This document shows, piece by piece, positions 36,552-45,039 of a DNA stretch of 64,000 nucleotides; the stretch's first letter is position 1; each line of letters opens with the position of its first letter. Under the pieces are notes generated by a model. It did not search any database, had not been told where the DNA came from, and saw only the letters and a list, made by a program, of their open reading frames with translations. The DNA is from Gemmatimonadota bacterium (GTDB lineage: Bacteria; Gemmatimonadota; Gemmatimonadetes; Gemmatimonadales; Gemmatimonadaceae). The stretch is taken from positions 248,001 through 312,000 of the forward strand of contig JAQBQB010000020.1 in NCBI GenBank assembly GCA_028287235.1. The letters run 5' to 3'. The translations under genes and the position numbers were made by a program.

Positions 36552-37247
36552 CTACTCCCCTCCCAACTCCCGAAGCACCTGGTCCATCGCCGCGCGCCGG
36601 TCCGGGGCCGCCGTCACCATCCGGCCGATGATCGCGTATCGGGCGCCGGCCGCCGCAACGTCCCGGGGCGTCACCACCCGCGCCTGGTCCTGGACGGGCC
36701 CGCCAGCGGCCCGTACGCCCGGGACGAGCACCGCCAGTTGGTCGCCAAACCGCTCACGCACGCGCGCCGCTTCGTGCCCGCTACACACGATTCCGTGCGC
36801 CCCAGCCGCCGCCGCAATCTCGGCGAGCCGTAGCACCTCGTCGCTCACGTCGAGCTCGTCGTGCCGGCCCCACGCCGCCGCGATATCCTGTCCGGCCAGC
36901 GACGTTAGCACGGTCACCGCGAGCACACCGCATGACGGGCCGGCCGCGGCCGCGGCCGCCTCGAGCATCGCTCGGCCGCCAGTGGCGTGCACAGTGACGA
37001 GCCGCGCACCCATCTCCACGGCATTCCGAACGCCGCCCGCCACCGTGTTGGGGATGTCGTGGAACTTGAGGTCGAGGAAGACGTCGCAGTTGCGCGCCCG
37101 GAGCTCTCGGACCATCGCCGGGCCAGCGGCGGTGAAGAGCTCGTTGCCGACCTTGTAGAAGGTGCAGCGATCGCCAAGGTGGTCGACCAGCTCCAGCGCG
37201 TCGACCGCCGAAGGGACGTCGAGCGGCACGATGGGGATCGTGCGCAT
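36552..37247 (-). CDS. pyrF: Orotidine 5'-phosphate decarboxylase
   Basis: 231 residues from ATG at 37247. The catalytic block DLKFHDIPNTV lies at 59-69 (Lys61, His63, Asp64); the phosphate-binding end is RYAIIGRMVTAA. It decarboxylates OMP to UMP, the last step of pyrimidine synthesis. The ATG shares one base with the pyrD TGA (TGATG), indicating coupling. Confidence 0.95.
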   Translation of the reverse strand: MRTIPIVPLDVPSAVDALELVDHLGDRCTFYKVGNELFTAAGPAMVRELRARNCDVFLDLKFHDIPNTVAGGVRNAVEMGARLVTVHATGGRAMLEAAAAAAGPSCGVLAVTVLTSLAGQDIAAAWGRHDELDVSDEVLRLAEIAAAAGAHGIVCSGHEAARVRERFGDQLAVLVPGVRAAGGPVQDQARVVTPRDVAAAGARYAIIGRMVTAAPDRRAAMDQVLRELGGE

Positions 37248-38203
37248 CAGGCTTGCGCGGGCCACTCCAGAGAGCCGCTCAGCGTTTGAATGTCCCGCAC
37301 TCCGTGATGACGGCACCAGTCCTCCAGTTCTCGCACAATTCGCTCGGGCGCACGCGGATCGCGCATGGCCGCCGTGCCCACGCCGACCAGCGACGCACCG
37401 GCCAAAATGTACTGTACGGCGTCAGTCCCGCTGCGCACACCGCCGAGCCCGACGATTGGCAGCGTCACGGCCTGCCGCACCTTCCAGGTGGCGAGCACGC
37501 CCACCGGGAGAATCGCCGGACCGCTGACGCCACCGGTACCGAACCCGAGCGCCGGCCGGCGCCGCTCGACGTCGATCACCAAGCCGGGAATCGTATTCAC
37601 GACGCTGATCGCGTCGGCCCCTGCGTCGGCGGCGATCCGCGCCGCCTCGCCGATGTTCGGAAGAACGGGCGACAGCTTTACGAACAGCGGTCGGCGCGTC
37701 TCGCGCCGCGCGCCCTCTACTACCGCCCGCAGCGCCTGGGGATCCGCGCCGAACTCCATGCCGCCGGCCTTCGTGTTCGGGCAGCTCACGTTGAGCTCGA
37801 ACGCGTCCACGGCGGCCGCGTTCGCGCCGTCGAGCTCTTCTTCGAGCCCAGCGACCACCGCCGGATACTCGTCCACGGTGAAGCCGACCACGTTGACGAT
37901 CTTGCGGCTGGCGAGCAGATGGGTCGCGAGCCAGGGAATCTGGTCGCGTCGGACCGCCGCGAGCCCGGGGTTCGCCAAGCCGACGGCGTTCATCATTCCG
38001 CCCTCGAACTCGGCGACGCGCGGGGCTGGGTTGCCGTGGCGCGGCGCGAGCGACACGGCCTTCGTCACGAACCCGCCGAGAGCCTCGACGCGCATCACGC
38101 CGGCCAGTTCCTCGCCGTAGCCCGCGGTACCGGCGGCGAGCACGATAGGATTCTCGAATATGAGATTGCTGACGACCGACCGGAGCGGAGACTCCGCCGT
38201 CAC
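37247..38203 (-). CDS. pyrD: Dihydroorotate dehydrogenase, class 1
   Basis: 318 residues from GTG at 38203, overlapping the amidase stop (GTGA). The TIM barrel carries FMN-binding VVGLGGVRSG-like and VVNTIPGLVID segments; the catalytic base is Cys141 in ELNVSCPNTKAGG, which marks class 1 rather than the Ser of class 2. The fit to the 1B subclass suggests NAD as acceptor, but its partner PyrK is not adjacent. It oxidises dihydroorotate to orotate. Confidence 0.93.
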   Translation of the reverse strand: MTAESPLRSVVSNLIFENPIVLAAGTAGYGEELAGVMRVEALGGFVTKAVSLAPRHGNPAPRVAEFEGGMMNAVGLANPGLAAVRRDQIPWLATHLLASRKIVNVVGFTVDEYPAVVAGLEEELDGANAAAVDAFELNVSCPNTKAGGMEFGADPQALRAVVEGARRETRRPLFVKLSPVLPNIGEAARIAADAGADAISVVNTIPGLVIDVERRRPALGFGTGGVSGPAILPVGVLATWKVRQAVTLPIVGLGGVRSGTDAVQYILAGASLVGVGTAAMRDPRAPERIVRELEDWCRHHGVRDIQTLSGSLEWPAQA

Positions 38204-39510
38204 CGGTTCACTCCACCGCCCGCTCCCGCTCCGTTCGCCTTCGTGCGATCCTCGTAGCGGCGGAGATACGTCATCGCCGCGTCGGCGACGGCCGCCGCGA
38301 TCGCGCTCTGCTTGGCCGGGTCGGACAGGAAGGCCGCCTCGCGCGGGTTCGTCCCGAAGCCGATCTCGACGAGCACCGCGGGCATGTACGCCGTCACGAG
38401 CACCCGGAAACCCGCCTGCTTCACGCCGCGGCTCGGGCCGGGGTGCATCTTGCCGAGTCGCTGCTGGATGATGTCCGCCAGCTCGCTCGACTCGCGCAGA
38501 TGTTCGTTCTGCGCCATGTCCGCCTTGATGAAGCCGAGCGGATCGTCCGCGCTCGGCTTGGACGAGTCCTCGAACTGAATGGACTCGTTTTCCATGTGCT
38601 CCACGCGCCGCGCGTCTTCGGTGCGCGCCTCCGAGAGGAAGTACGTCTCGAAGCCGCGCGAGCCGCCCGGATCCTTCCAGTTCGGGTTGGCGGCGTTCAC
38701 GTGGATCGAAATGAACAGATCCCCGTTCGCGCGGTTGGCGATCCGCCCGCGGTCGTCGAGGGCGATGAGGGTGTCGGCCGTGCGCGTGTAGACGACGTCG
38801 ACGCCCCGCGCCTCGAGCTGCTCCCCGAGCTTCATGGCGACGGCGAGCGTGATGGTCTTCTCGTAGATCCTCGGTCCGCCGCCGATCGGCCCGGTCATCC
38901 CGTTGTCCACGCCGCCGTGCCCCGCGTCGACGACGATGGTACGGCGGTTGTGCTTCACCGGAACGGGCGGCAGTCGCCCGCCAGACACGGACGCCGACGT
39001 CGCGAGCGAAGCGGAGCGCCGCGACACCGGCGGTTGCTCGCCTACATTCTGCTTGGCGGCGTTCTTCGGCGTGAGGCCGCCTCTCGTGGACCCGAAGACC
39101 ACCAGCTGTGAGCTGTCGGCATCCCAGCGAGTGTTGGGGACCACCTTTGGAAAGACTTCCGAGATCAACTGCAGCGGCACCAGAAAGTGGCCGTTCGTCA
39201 CCGTCGGCGGGGAGGCCAGCGGGCGCGTCTCGCCTCCGACCCGGACGATGGCCACGCCCGACTCGAGCTGAAGTCGCGTGCCTTCCACCTCGATGGTGTA
39301 GAACGATCCGGAGTCGTGACGCACGACGATCGGCACCATCGCCGCGAGCAGATCCGGTCGCAGCATGGGCCCGTTCGGCGACGCGACCACGGCGACGCGA
39401 ACGGACTGCGTCGCGTCGCGGATCACCAGCGACTGCGGCGACTGCGCCGTCTGCGACTGCGGAAGCGGCGCCGCGGCAACCTGAAACGCGGCGAACAGCG
39501 CGCCGATCAT
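38200..39510 (-). CDS. N-acetylmuramoyl-L-alanine amidase (Amidase_3) with N-terminal AMIN-like domain
   Basis: 436 residues from ATG at 39510. A signal peptide (about 1-22) is followed by a domain near 28-140 resembling the copper-amine-oxidase N-terminal/AMIN fold (PNGPMLRPDLLAAMVP ... GHFLVPLQLISEVFP). After a linker comes the zinc amidase: IVVDAGHGGVDNG (His198), an EK pair near 220, ISIHVNAA, and VLVEIGFGTN with the catalytic Glu. It cleaves stem peptides from MurNAc in the periplasm during cell separation. It overlaps smpB and pyrD by 4 bases each. Confidence 0.92.
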   Translation of the reverse strand: MIGALFAAFQVAAAPLPQSQTAQSPQSLVIRDATQSVRVAVVASPNGPMLRPDLLAAMVPIVVRHDSGSFYTIEVEGTRLQLESGVAIVRVGGETRPLASPPTVTNGHFLVPLQLISEVFPKVVPNTRWDADSSQLVVFGSTRGGLTPKNAAKQNVGEQPPVSRRSASLATSASVSGGRLPPVPVKHNRRTIVVDAGHGGVDNGMTGPIGGGPRIYEKTITLAVAMKLGEQLEARGVDVVYTRTADTLIALDDRGRIANRANGDLFISIHVNAANPNWKDPGGSRGFETYFLSEARTEDARRVEHMENESIQFEDSSKPSADDPLGFIKADMAQNEHLRESSELADIIQQRLGKMHPGPSRGVKQAGFRVLVTAYMPAVLVEIGFGTNPREAAFLSDPAKQSAIAAAVADAAMTYLRRYEDRTKANGAGAGGGVNR

Positions 39511-39998
39511 CGCGAGCGCACGCGCGCCATGTCGCGCTCCGCGTCGCGCGTGCGCTCGGTGTCGCGCTTGTCGTGCAGCTGTTTGCCCTTGCCCAGTGCC
39601 AGGGTCACTTTGGCCACTCCGTTCTTGAAGTAGAGCTCGAGCGGGATGAGGGTGAGTCCCTCGCGCTCGACGGCTCCAATCAAACGACGGATTTCCTTGC
39701 GGTGGAGCAACAGCTTGCGTGTACGGTCGGGCTCGTGGTTCGAGTAGCCGCCCCTTTCGTAGGCCGAAATGTGGAGATTCAGCAGGTAGGCTTCGCCATC
39801 CTTGATGATCCCGTAGGCGTCGGTGATGTTCGCCCGGCCGTCGCGGAGCGACTTGACCTCGGTGCCGACCAGGACGAGCCCCGCTTCCCACGTGTCGAGG
39901 ATGTGATAATCGAATCGCGCCCGCTTGTTTCGGGCAATCGACTGGATCTCGGTCTCGGTGGCTTTCTCTTTCGCGGGCGATTTTGCTGGCTTGGCCAT
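39507..39998 (-). CDS. smpB: SsrA-binding protein SmpB
   Basis: 163 residues from ATG at 39998. NKRARFDYHILDTWEAGLVLVGTEVKSLRDGRANITDAY near 25-63 and NHEPDRTRKLLLHRKEI near 88-105 are diagnostic; the basic tail reaches the ribosome decoding centre during tmRNA trans-translation. It heads the smpB-amidase-pyrD-pyrF string. I looked for a tmRNA next to it and saw none in the window. Confidence 0.96.
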   Translation of the reverse strand: MAKPAKSPAKEKATETEIQSIARNKRARFDYHILDTWEAGLVLVGTEVKSLRDGRANITDAYGIIKDGEAYLLNLHISAYERGGYSNHEPDRTRKLLLHRKEIRRLIGAVEREGLTLIPLELYFKNGVAKVTLALGKGKQLHDKRDTERTRDAERDMARVRSR

Positions 39999-40088
39999 CG
40001 GAACGACGAGGAAGATCGCGCGGCGACTCCGCCTTCGCGCTGTCTCGCAAGTTAGGCACGCCATCTGTGCGCAGCAACACGCGATACG

Positions 40089-40117
40089 TTGACGTTCCAG
40101 CGCATCGCGACTAACTT
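40089..40117 (+). promoter_or_regulatory. Promoter of tRNA-Leu
   Basis: TTGACG (40089-40094), a 17-base spacer, then TAACTT (40112-40117); the tRNA begins 10 bases later. Spacing and position match a sigma-70-type promoter with a very short leader. It lies in the 128-base gap between smpB (opposite strand) and the tRNA. Confidence 0.65.
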
Positions 40118-40126
40118 TTTCGGTCT

Positions 40127-40210
40127 GCCGGAGTGGTGGAATTGGTAGACGCGCTGGCTTCAGGAGCCAGTGGGTGCAAGCCCGTGTGGGTTCGAGTCCC
40201 ACCTTCGGCA
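40127..40210 (+). tRNA. tRNA-Leu (anticodon CAG)
   Basis: 84 bases. Acceptor GCCGGAG pairs with CTTCGGC (one G-U), discriminator A. Anticodon stem CTGGC/GCCAG with loop TTCAGGA gives anticodon CAG, reading CUG. A long variable arm (TGGGTGCAAGCCCG region) is present as expected of a class II leucine tRNA, and GTGGGTTCGAGTCCCAC is the T arm. CCA is not encoded. Confidence 0.97.
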
Positions 40211-40241
40211 TTACCGCAGACCGATCGCAGCCAGAGACTCG

Positions 40242-40283
40242 AACGGCACATCGAGATCGTTTTCGATGTGCCGTTTTCTGTTT
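40242..40283 (+). terminator. Intrinsic terminator of tRNA-Leu
   Basis: AACGGCACATCGA (40242-40254) pairs with TCGATGTGCCGTT (40263-40275), a perfect 13-bp stem with an 8-base loop, followed by TTCTGTTT. It lies 32 bases past the tRNA. Confidence 0.85.
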
Positions 40284-40302
40284 CCGCAAGCGCAACGCCA
40301 CG

Positions 40303-40872
40303 CTACACCGTGGGAGGACCGCCGCCAATCAGCGCGCTCGGCGCGACGTTTTCCGGCAACGCGGCCGTACCGAAGCTCGCGCGGAGCGCTTCGTTGGCCT
40401 CGGTCAGATAGCTGTCCAACAGCTCGCCGGCGCGGACGATGTTCGCGTCCTGCTTCTTGAAGCTGCCGCCGGCGAACGCCATCAGCGTTTGGCCCATGCG
40501 GATCTGGGTCGGTGCGCCCGCCTTGGCCGCCAGCCCGTCGCGGTACGCGCTGAGCCGCGCGTTGAACTGCCGCTCCGACGTGTCGACCATCTCGAGGGCG
40601 ATGTTCGGGTCGCGCGTGAACGCTTCCGAGATCGCCTTGGCCACGATCGACGCCGTGCGATCGTCGAGCGCGTCGCGCTGCGCGGCGATGAGTCCCAGGG
40701 ACCGGCGAGCGTACCGGAGCTCCCAGCGCGCATGGTCGACGTCGCCGCGCGTCGCGGCGCCGGCCAGCCATTCGACGTCGGCATCCGCGGGATCCCGAAA
40801 CAGCGCCTCGACGAACGACACCGCCTTGCGCTGCAAGTCACGCTCGGCTCTCCAACGCGCGAAGAATGGCAT
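40303..40872 (-). CDS. Hypothetical helical protein downstream of an Rrf2 regulator
   Basis: 189 residues from ATG at 40872. I do not recognise a family. The sequence is charged and appears all-helical (LQRKAVSFVEALFRD, ARWELRYARRSLGLIAAQRDAL, STSERQFNARLSAYRDGLAAKAG), with no signal peptide, membrane helix or Cys motif. It starts 5 bases past the Rrf2-type gene on the same strand, so the two probably share a transcript and may be functionally linked. Confidence 0.7.
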   Translation of the reverse strand: MPFFARWRAERDLQRKAVSFVEALFRDPADADVEWLAGAATRGDVDHARWELRYARRSLGLIAAQRDALDDRTASIVAKAISEAFTRDPNIALEMVDTSERQFNARLSAYRDGLAAKAGAPTQIRMGQTLMAFAGGSFKKQDANIVRAGELLDSYLTEANEALRASFGTAALPENVAPSALIGGGPPTV

Positions 40873-40877
40873 CGCCG

Positions 40878-41372
40878 TCAATCCTGCAAGACCGGCAACG
40901 CCCGCGCGGCGACAGTCTCCGACGAGCGCATCGATAGCCCGACGCGCGTTCGAACGTCGCCCTCTTCGCCGAGCAAGTCGGACAGATGCACGCCCTCGAG
41001 CACGTCGTCGATCTTGCGCTGCAACAACATCCACACGGGACGGATGCTGCACGTGTGCGAGGTCGAGCAGCGCTCCTCCCCCACCGGGTGCGAGACGCAG
41101 TGCAGGTCGAAGGTCGTCGTCTCCGACGCCTCGATCACGTCGCGAATCGAGATCTGGTCCGCGGGCTTGGCGAGCGCGTAGCCGCCGTGCGCCCCGCGCG
41201 TGCTCCGCACGATGCCGGCGCGCCGAAGCCGCAGCAAGATCTGCTCGACGTAGTCGCCCGGCAAACGCTCCACCGCGGCGATCTCCCGACCGGTGATGGG
41301 ACCTTCGGTCGAGCGACGCGCCAGGTGGAGGGCGCAGATGACGCCGTATTCGGCGAGGGTGGTGATGCGCAC
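40878..41372 (-). CDS. Rrf2-family transcriptional regulator
   Basis: 164 residues. An N-terminal winged helix (MRITTLAEYGVICALHLARR, EIAAVERLPGDYVEQILLRLRRAGIVRSTRGAHGGYALAK) matches IscR/NsrR/CymR. Cys92, Cys102 and Cys108 (HCVSHPVGEERC, then STSHTC) can hold a [2Fe-2S] or [4Fe-4S] cluster, so it probably senses iron-sulphur status, redox or NO. The C-x9-C-x5-C spacing is closer to NsrR/RsrR than to IscR. No isc/suf genes are adjacent; the upstream gene is an aspartase and thioredoxin reductase is two kilobases away. Confidence 0.88.
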   Translation of the reverse strand: MRITTLAEYGVICALHLARRSTEGPITGREIAAVERLPGDYVEQILLRLRRAGIVRSTRGAHGGYALAKPADQISIRDVIEASETTTFDLHCVSHPVGEERCSTSHTCSIRPVWMLLQRKIDDVLEGVHLSDLLGEEGDVRTRVGLSMRSSETVAARALPVLQD

Positions 41373-41423
41373 GTCGTGGAATCTACGATTGCAACGGAGA
41401 GGGTGTAAGAGCGCTCGCGGCGC

Positions 41424-42848
41424 TCAGCCCCCCGCCGACGCTCCGAACTTCCCCCCGGGCATCCCGATCTCCGTCATCTTGCGCAGATCGAGCACCTCGT
41501 CCACCTGATCGTCGGGCAGGATCTTCTCGCGCTTCACCAGATCGCGGATCAGCACGCCCTCCTTGACCGACTGCTTGCTGATCTCGGCCGCCTTGGCGTA
41601 GCCGATCTGCGGCGCGAGCGCCGTCGCCAGCGCGGCGGACCGTTCGACCCAGTAGGCGCACATCTCGCGGTTGGCCTCGATGCCCTTCACGCATTTGTCG
41701 GCGAACACGTTGGCGGCGTTCGTCATGATGCGCATGGCGAGCAGCACGTTGAACGCGATCACCGGCATCATGACGTTGAGCTCGAGCTGCCCGTGCTCCG
41801 CGGAGATGCCCACGGTCGTGTCGAGGCCCATGACCTGGAAGCACACCTGGTTCACCATCTCGGGAATCGACGGGTTGATCTTGCCGGGCATGATCGACGA
41901 GCCGGGTTGCACCGCGGGAAGCGTGATCTCGTCGATGCCCGTGCGCGGACCCATTACCATCAGGCGCAGATCGCTCGCGATCTTGCTCAGGTCGATCGCC
42001 AGCACGCGAAGCTGCGCGCTGAAGCCGGCCACGTCGCCCATGCTCTGCATGAGCTGAATGCGATCCTGCCCAACGCGGAGATCGAGGCCGGTGATCTCCT
42101 TCAAGTACTTGTTCATCAGCTCGGGATATTCCTTCTCCACCGTCACACCCGTGCCGACGGCGCTGCCGCCGATGCCCAAATCGCGCAGGTAATCCGCCGC
42201 TTCGTTCACGCGTTTGAGCCCGCGCGTCATGGATCCCGCGTAGGCCGTGAACTCCTGGCCGAGGCGAATGGGCATGGCGTCCTGCAGGTGCGTGCGGCCC
42301 GCCTTCACCACGTCGTCGAACTCGCGGCCCTTCGCCGCAAGCGCGTCGCGCAGATTCTCGAATGCGCGATTCAGCTTCGGCAGCTCGGCGAGGCACGCCA
42401 ACCGGATGTTGGTCGGGATCGTGTCGTTCGTCGACTGCGCCATGTTCACGTGATCGTTCGGATGCACCGGCGCGTACTCGCCGCGCTTGCCGCCGAGGAG
42501 CTCGTTGGCGCGGTTGGCCAGCACCTCGTTGATGTTCATGTTGTGCGAGGTGCCCGCCCCCGCCTGGTACGGATCGACGATGAACTGGTCGCGATGCTGG
42601 CCGCCAAGCACTTCGTCGGCGGCCTGCACGATCGCGTCGGCGCGTTTGGCGTCGAGGCGCCCTGTCTGCTTGTGCGTCAGCGCGGCGGCCTTCTTGAGCC
42701 ACACCTGGGCGTCGACGAAGGCGTCGAGCGGGCGGAGCCCGCTGATCGGGAAGTTCTGTTTGGCGCGGAGCGTCTGGACGCCGTACAGCGCGTCGGCGGG
42801 GACGTCGAGCGGCCCGAGGGGATCCTTCTCGCGGCGAGTGGCGGACAT
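41424..42848 (-). CDS. aspA: Aspartate ammonia-lyase (class II fumarase superfamily)
   Basis: 474 residues. AGAGTSHNMNINEVLANRA near 96-114, HPNDHVNMAQSTNDT near 128-142, and the superfamily loop GSSIMPGKINP near 328-338 with the catalytic Ser. AGTS-NMN and NDHVN...QSTND favour aspartase (aspartate to fumarate plus ammonia) over fumarase C, which has SGTQ and QSSND; GKINP is shared with fumarases, so a fumarase role is not excluded. It lies just downstream of a small membrane protein gene. Confidence 0.82.
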   Translation of the reverse strand: MSATRREKDPLGPLDVPADALYGVQTLRAKQNFPISGLRPLDAFVDAQVWLKKAAALTHKQTGRLDAKRADAIVQAADEVLGGQHRDQFIVDPYQAGAGTSHNMNINEVLANRANELLGGKRGEYAPVHPNDHVNMAQSTNDTIPTNIRLACLAELPKLNRAFENLRDALAAKGREFDDVVKAGRTHLQDAMPIRLGQEFTAYAGSMTRGLKRVNEAADYLRDLGIGGSAVGTGVTVEKEYPELMNKYLKEITGLDLRVGQDRIQLMQSMGDVAGFSAQLRVLAIDLSKIASDLRLMVMGPRTGIDEITLPAVQPGSSIMPGKINPSIPEMVNQVCFQVMGLDTTVGISAEHGQLELNVMMPVIAFNVLLAMRIMTNAANVFADKCVKGIEANREMCAYWVERSAALATALAPQIGYAKAAEISKQSVKEGVLIRDLVKREKILPDDQVDEVLDLRKMTEIGMPGGKFGASAGG

Positions 42849-42855
42849 GGAATGA

Positions 42856-43350
42856 TTATTTTTGAATGATAAAATCAGAATCGGACTGCAGCGAGCGAGC
42901 CGACAGGACCATCGCTACCACAGCGGCGAGCATCGCCATGCCGAGCCAGGCGACGCTGATGCCGTGCAGCCGCCCGAACGCCAGGCGCCGCGCGTCGTCG
43001 AGGGGCAGATCCTCGATGGGGCCCGCAATCGCCGAGCGAATCCGCTCGATGCGCGGCGCCACGAACAGCTGGGCAACGGCGCAGGCCACGATCATCGCGA
43101 GCGCCGAGAGCGCGCGTCCGCCCCAGGCACGGCGCGTGGCCACCTGCATCGCGATCACGGCCAGCCCGATCGCCATGCCCGAGTAGAACACCGCCGGCAG
43201 CAGCCGCCCGACCACCGCGCCGGCGAGCGCGCGGTTCGGCAACACGGCGAAGAGGGCCGGCGCCACCGCAACGCTCATGAACCCTGCCGCCCCGAGCCAG
43301 AGCGCCAGCACGGCGAGCTCGATGATCGAGGGATTGATGCGCTGGGCCAT
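42856..43350 (-). CDS. DUF4149/TMEM205-like membrane protein
   Basis: 164 residues with four hydrophobic helices (near 10-30, 48-68, 80-98, 132-152). A positively charged loop between helices 3 and 4 (APRIERIRSAIAGP) and the pattern VAPALFAVLPNRALAGAVVGRLLP match the DUF4149 family, whose function is unknown. It sits 7 bases upstream of aspA and 5 bases after a metallo-hydrolase gene, so it is probably co-transcribed with both. Confidence 0.75.
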   Translation of the reverse strand: MAQRINPSIIELAVLALWLGAAGFMSVAVAPALFAVLPNRALAGAVVGRLLPAVFYSGMAIGLAVIAMQVATRRAWGGRALSALAMIVACAVAQLFVAPRIERIRSAIAGPIEDLPLDDARRLAFGRLHGISVAWLGMAMLAAVVAMVLSARSLQSDSDFIIQK

Positions 43351-43355
43351 GGCGG

Positions 43356-43997
43356 CTAGCGCTTCACGATGCGCGCCGCACCCGTCAGAAAGCCGTTCGT
43401 CGCACGCTCGTGGCCGATCGTCGTGCGCGGTCCGTGCCCGGGATGCACGACAGACGCATCGTCGAGCTCACAGATGCGCGCCAACGATTCTTCCATGCGC
43501 GCCGGATCGGACAACGGCAAGTCGGTGCGGCCGATCGATCCGGCGAACAGGAGATCGCCGCCGAAGACGGTGTTTCCGTGGCGGAACACGACGTGGCCCG
43601 GCGAGTGGCCCGGCGTGTGGATCACGTCGAACTCGAGCGATCCCACGCTCACCCGGTCGCCATCGGCGAGCGCCACGTCGGGATCGTTGGGCGGATCGAA
43701 GGGCAGCCCGTACATGGCCGCCTGGCTCGCGCCACGCGCGAACAACGGTTGATCCGCCGGGTGCATGTGCACCGGCACCGTCCACTCGCGCTGCACGCCG
43801 GCGATGCCGCCGATGTGATCGATGTGGCCATGCGTGAGCCAGATCGCCTCGAGCACGGCACCCGACTCGCGCACCATCGCGACGAGCATCTCGGGCTCCG
43901 CGCCCGGATCGATGAGCACCGCGCGGTTCGTCGTTTCGTCGACCACGAAGTAGGTGTTCTCCTGGAACGCGCCGACGGTCCGCACGTCGACTTTCAT
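43356..43997 (-). CDS. Metallo-beta-lactamase-fold hydrolase, glyoxalase II-like
   Basis: 213 residues. Metal ligands in THGHIDHIGG (His56, His58, Asp60, His61), a later His in TPGHSPGHVVF, Asp in FGGDLLFAGSIGRTDLP, and His in VHPGHGP. This is the short form of the glyoxalase II-like group that hydrolyses thioesters; it lacks the C-terminal glutathione-binding domain, so the substrate may be another thiol ester. The start overlaps the trxB stop by 4 bases. Confidence 0.87.
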   Translation of the reverse strand: MKVDVRTVGAFQENTYFVVDETTNRAVLIDPGAEPEMLVAMVRESGAVLEAIWLTHGHIDHIGGIAGVQREWTVPVHMHPADQPLFARGASQAAMYGLPFDPPNDPDVALADGDRVSVGSLEFDVIHTPGHSPGHVVFRHGNTVFGGDLLFAGSIGRTDLPLSDPARMEESLARICELDDASVVHPGHGPRTTIGHERATNGFLTGAARIVKR

Positions 43998-44983
43998 ACC
44001 GTGTAGCCCCCGCTCCCGATGATCGGCTCGCTCGGATCGCCGTCGGCCAATGCCTTGAGATACTTCTCCGCCGCGATCGCCGCGGTGGTCGCGTCGCCCA
44101 CGGCCGTGGTCACCTGCCGCGTGAGCTGGGCGCGCACGTCACCCGCGGCGAACAGGCCACGAATGCTCGTGTGCATGTTCGCGTCGGTGAGCAGATAGCC
44201 CATGTCGTCGTGCTCGACGTGTCCGTCGATGATACCCGTGTTCGGGCGGAAGCCAACGAACACGAACATGCCGGTCGCCGCAAGCTCGCTCGTCTCGTTG
44301 GTGTTGACGTCGCGGAGCTTGAGATTGCGCACGAGCCCTTGCGTGTCGCCCTCGACCGCGTCGACGGTCTTGTTCCAGATCAGCTCGACTTTCGGATTCG
44401 CGAACAGCCGCTGCTGCAGGATCTTGGACGCACGCAGCTCGCCGCGGCGATGGATGAGATACACCTTTTCCGCGTAGCGCGTGAGAAAATCCGCCTCCTC
44501 GGTCGCCGCGTCACCGCCGCCAATCACGGCAATCGTGTGGCCGCGGAAGAACGCGCCGTCACAGATCGCGCAATACGACACGCCCTTCCCCGCGTACTCG
44601 ATCTCGCCCGGTACGCCGAGCTTGATCGGCGTGCCGCCCGCCGTCACGATGACGGTCTTCGACAGGTAGACGTCGCCCGACTCGGTGCGCGTCTCGAACG
44701 TGCCGTCGGCACGCTTCTGCACGCACTCCACCACGACGCCGTTCTGGAACTCCGCACCGAATTTTGCGGCGTGGTCGGCGAACTTCTGGGCAAGCTCGTG
44801 GCCGAGGATCGTCTCGAAGCCCGGATAATCCTCGATCAGTTCCGTATTGAGCAGCTCGCCGCCCGGAAACCCGCGCTCGAGCACGACCGTCTTCAGCATC
44901 GAGCGGCCGGCGTACATGCCGGCACACATGCCGGCAGGCCCCGCGCCCACGATGACGACGTCGTAGTTGTGAGTCGTAGCCAT
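43994..44983 (-). CDS. trxB: Thioredoxin reductase
   Basis: 329 residues. FAD site VIVGAGPAGMCAGMYAGR at 10-27; redox pair Cys138 and Cys141 in SYCAICDGAFF; NADPH site VIGGGDAATEEADFL; C-terminal FAD motif GLFAAGDVRAQLTRQVTTAVGDA. It passes electrons from NADPH to thioredoxin. All key residues are present. It heads the trxB-hydrolase-DUF4149-aspA string and is preceded by a stem-loop at 45001-45021. Confidence 0.95.
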   Translation of the reverse strand: MATTHNYDVVIVGAGPAGMCAGMYAGRSMLKTVVLERGFPGGELLNTELIEDYPGFETILGHELAQKFADHAAKFGAEFQNGVVVECVQKRADGTFETRTESGDVYLSKTVIVTAGGTPIKLGVPGEIEYAGKGVSYCAICDGAFFRGHTIAVIGGGDAATEEADFLTRYAEKVYLIHRRGELRASKILQQRLFANPKVELIWNKTVDAVEGDTQGLVRNLKLRDVNTNETSELAATGMFVFVGFRPNTGIIDGHVEHDDMGYLLTDANMHTSIRGLFAAGDVRAQLTRQVTTAVGDATTAAIAAEKYLKALADGDPSEPIIGSGGYTV

Positions 44984-45000
44984 CCATCCCTCGGAGTACT

Positions 45001-45021
45001 GGCGGGCTGAACGAGCCCGCC
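45001..45021. other. 8-bp stem-loop upstream of trxB
   Basis: GGCGGGCT (45001-45008) pairs with AGCCCGCC (45014-45021) with a 5-base loop. It lies between the stop of the unknown gene at 45040 and the trxB start at 44983. No T-run follows on the minus strand, so a terminator role is weak; a leader structure is also possible. Confidence 0.4.
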
Positions 45022-45039
45022 TCGATTAATGTCTCAAAT

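Noticed and set aside
39999-40126. tmRNA (ssrA) next to smpB
   Set aside because: The gap is only 128 bases and contains the tRNA promoter; no tmRNA-like acceptor or tag frame is seen.
40127-40302. Integration (att) site at the tRNA-Leu 3' end
   Set aside because: No integrase, no direct repeat of the tRNA end and no foreign genes follow; the sequence after the tRNA is a terminator.
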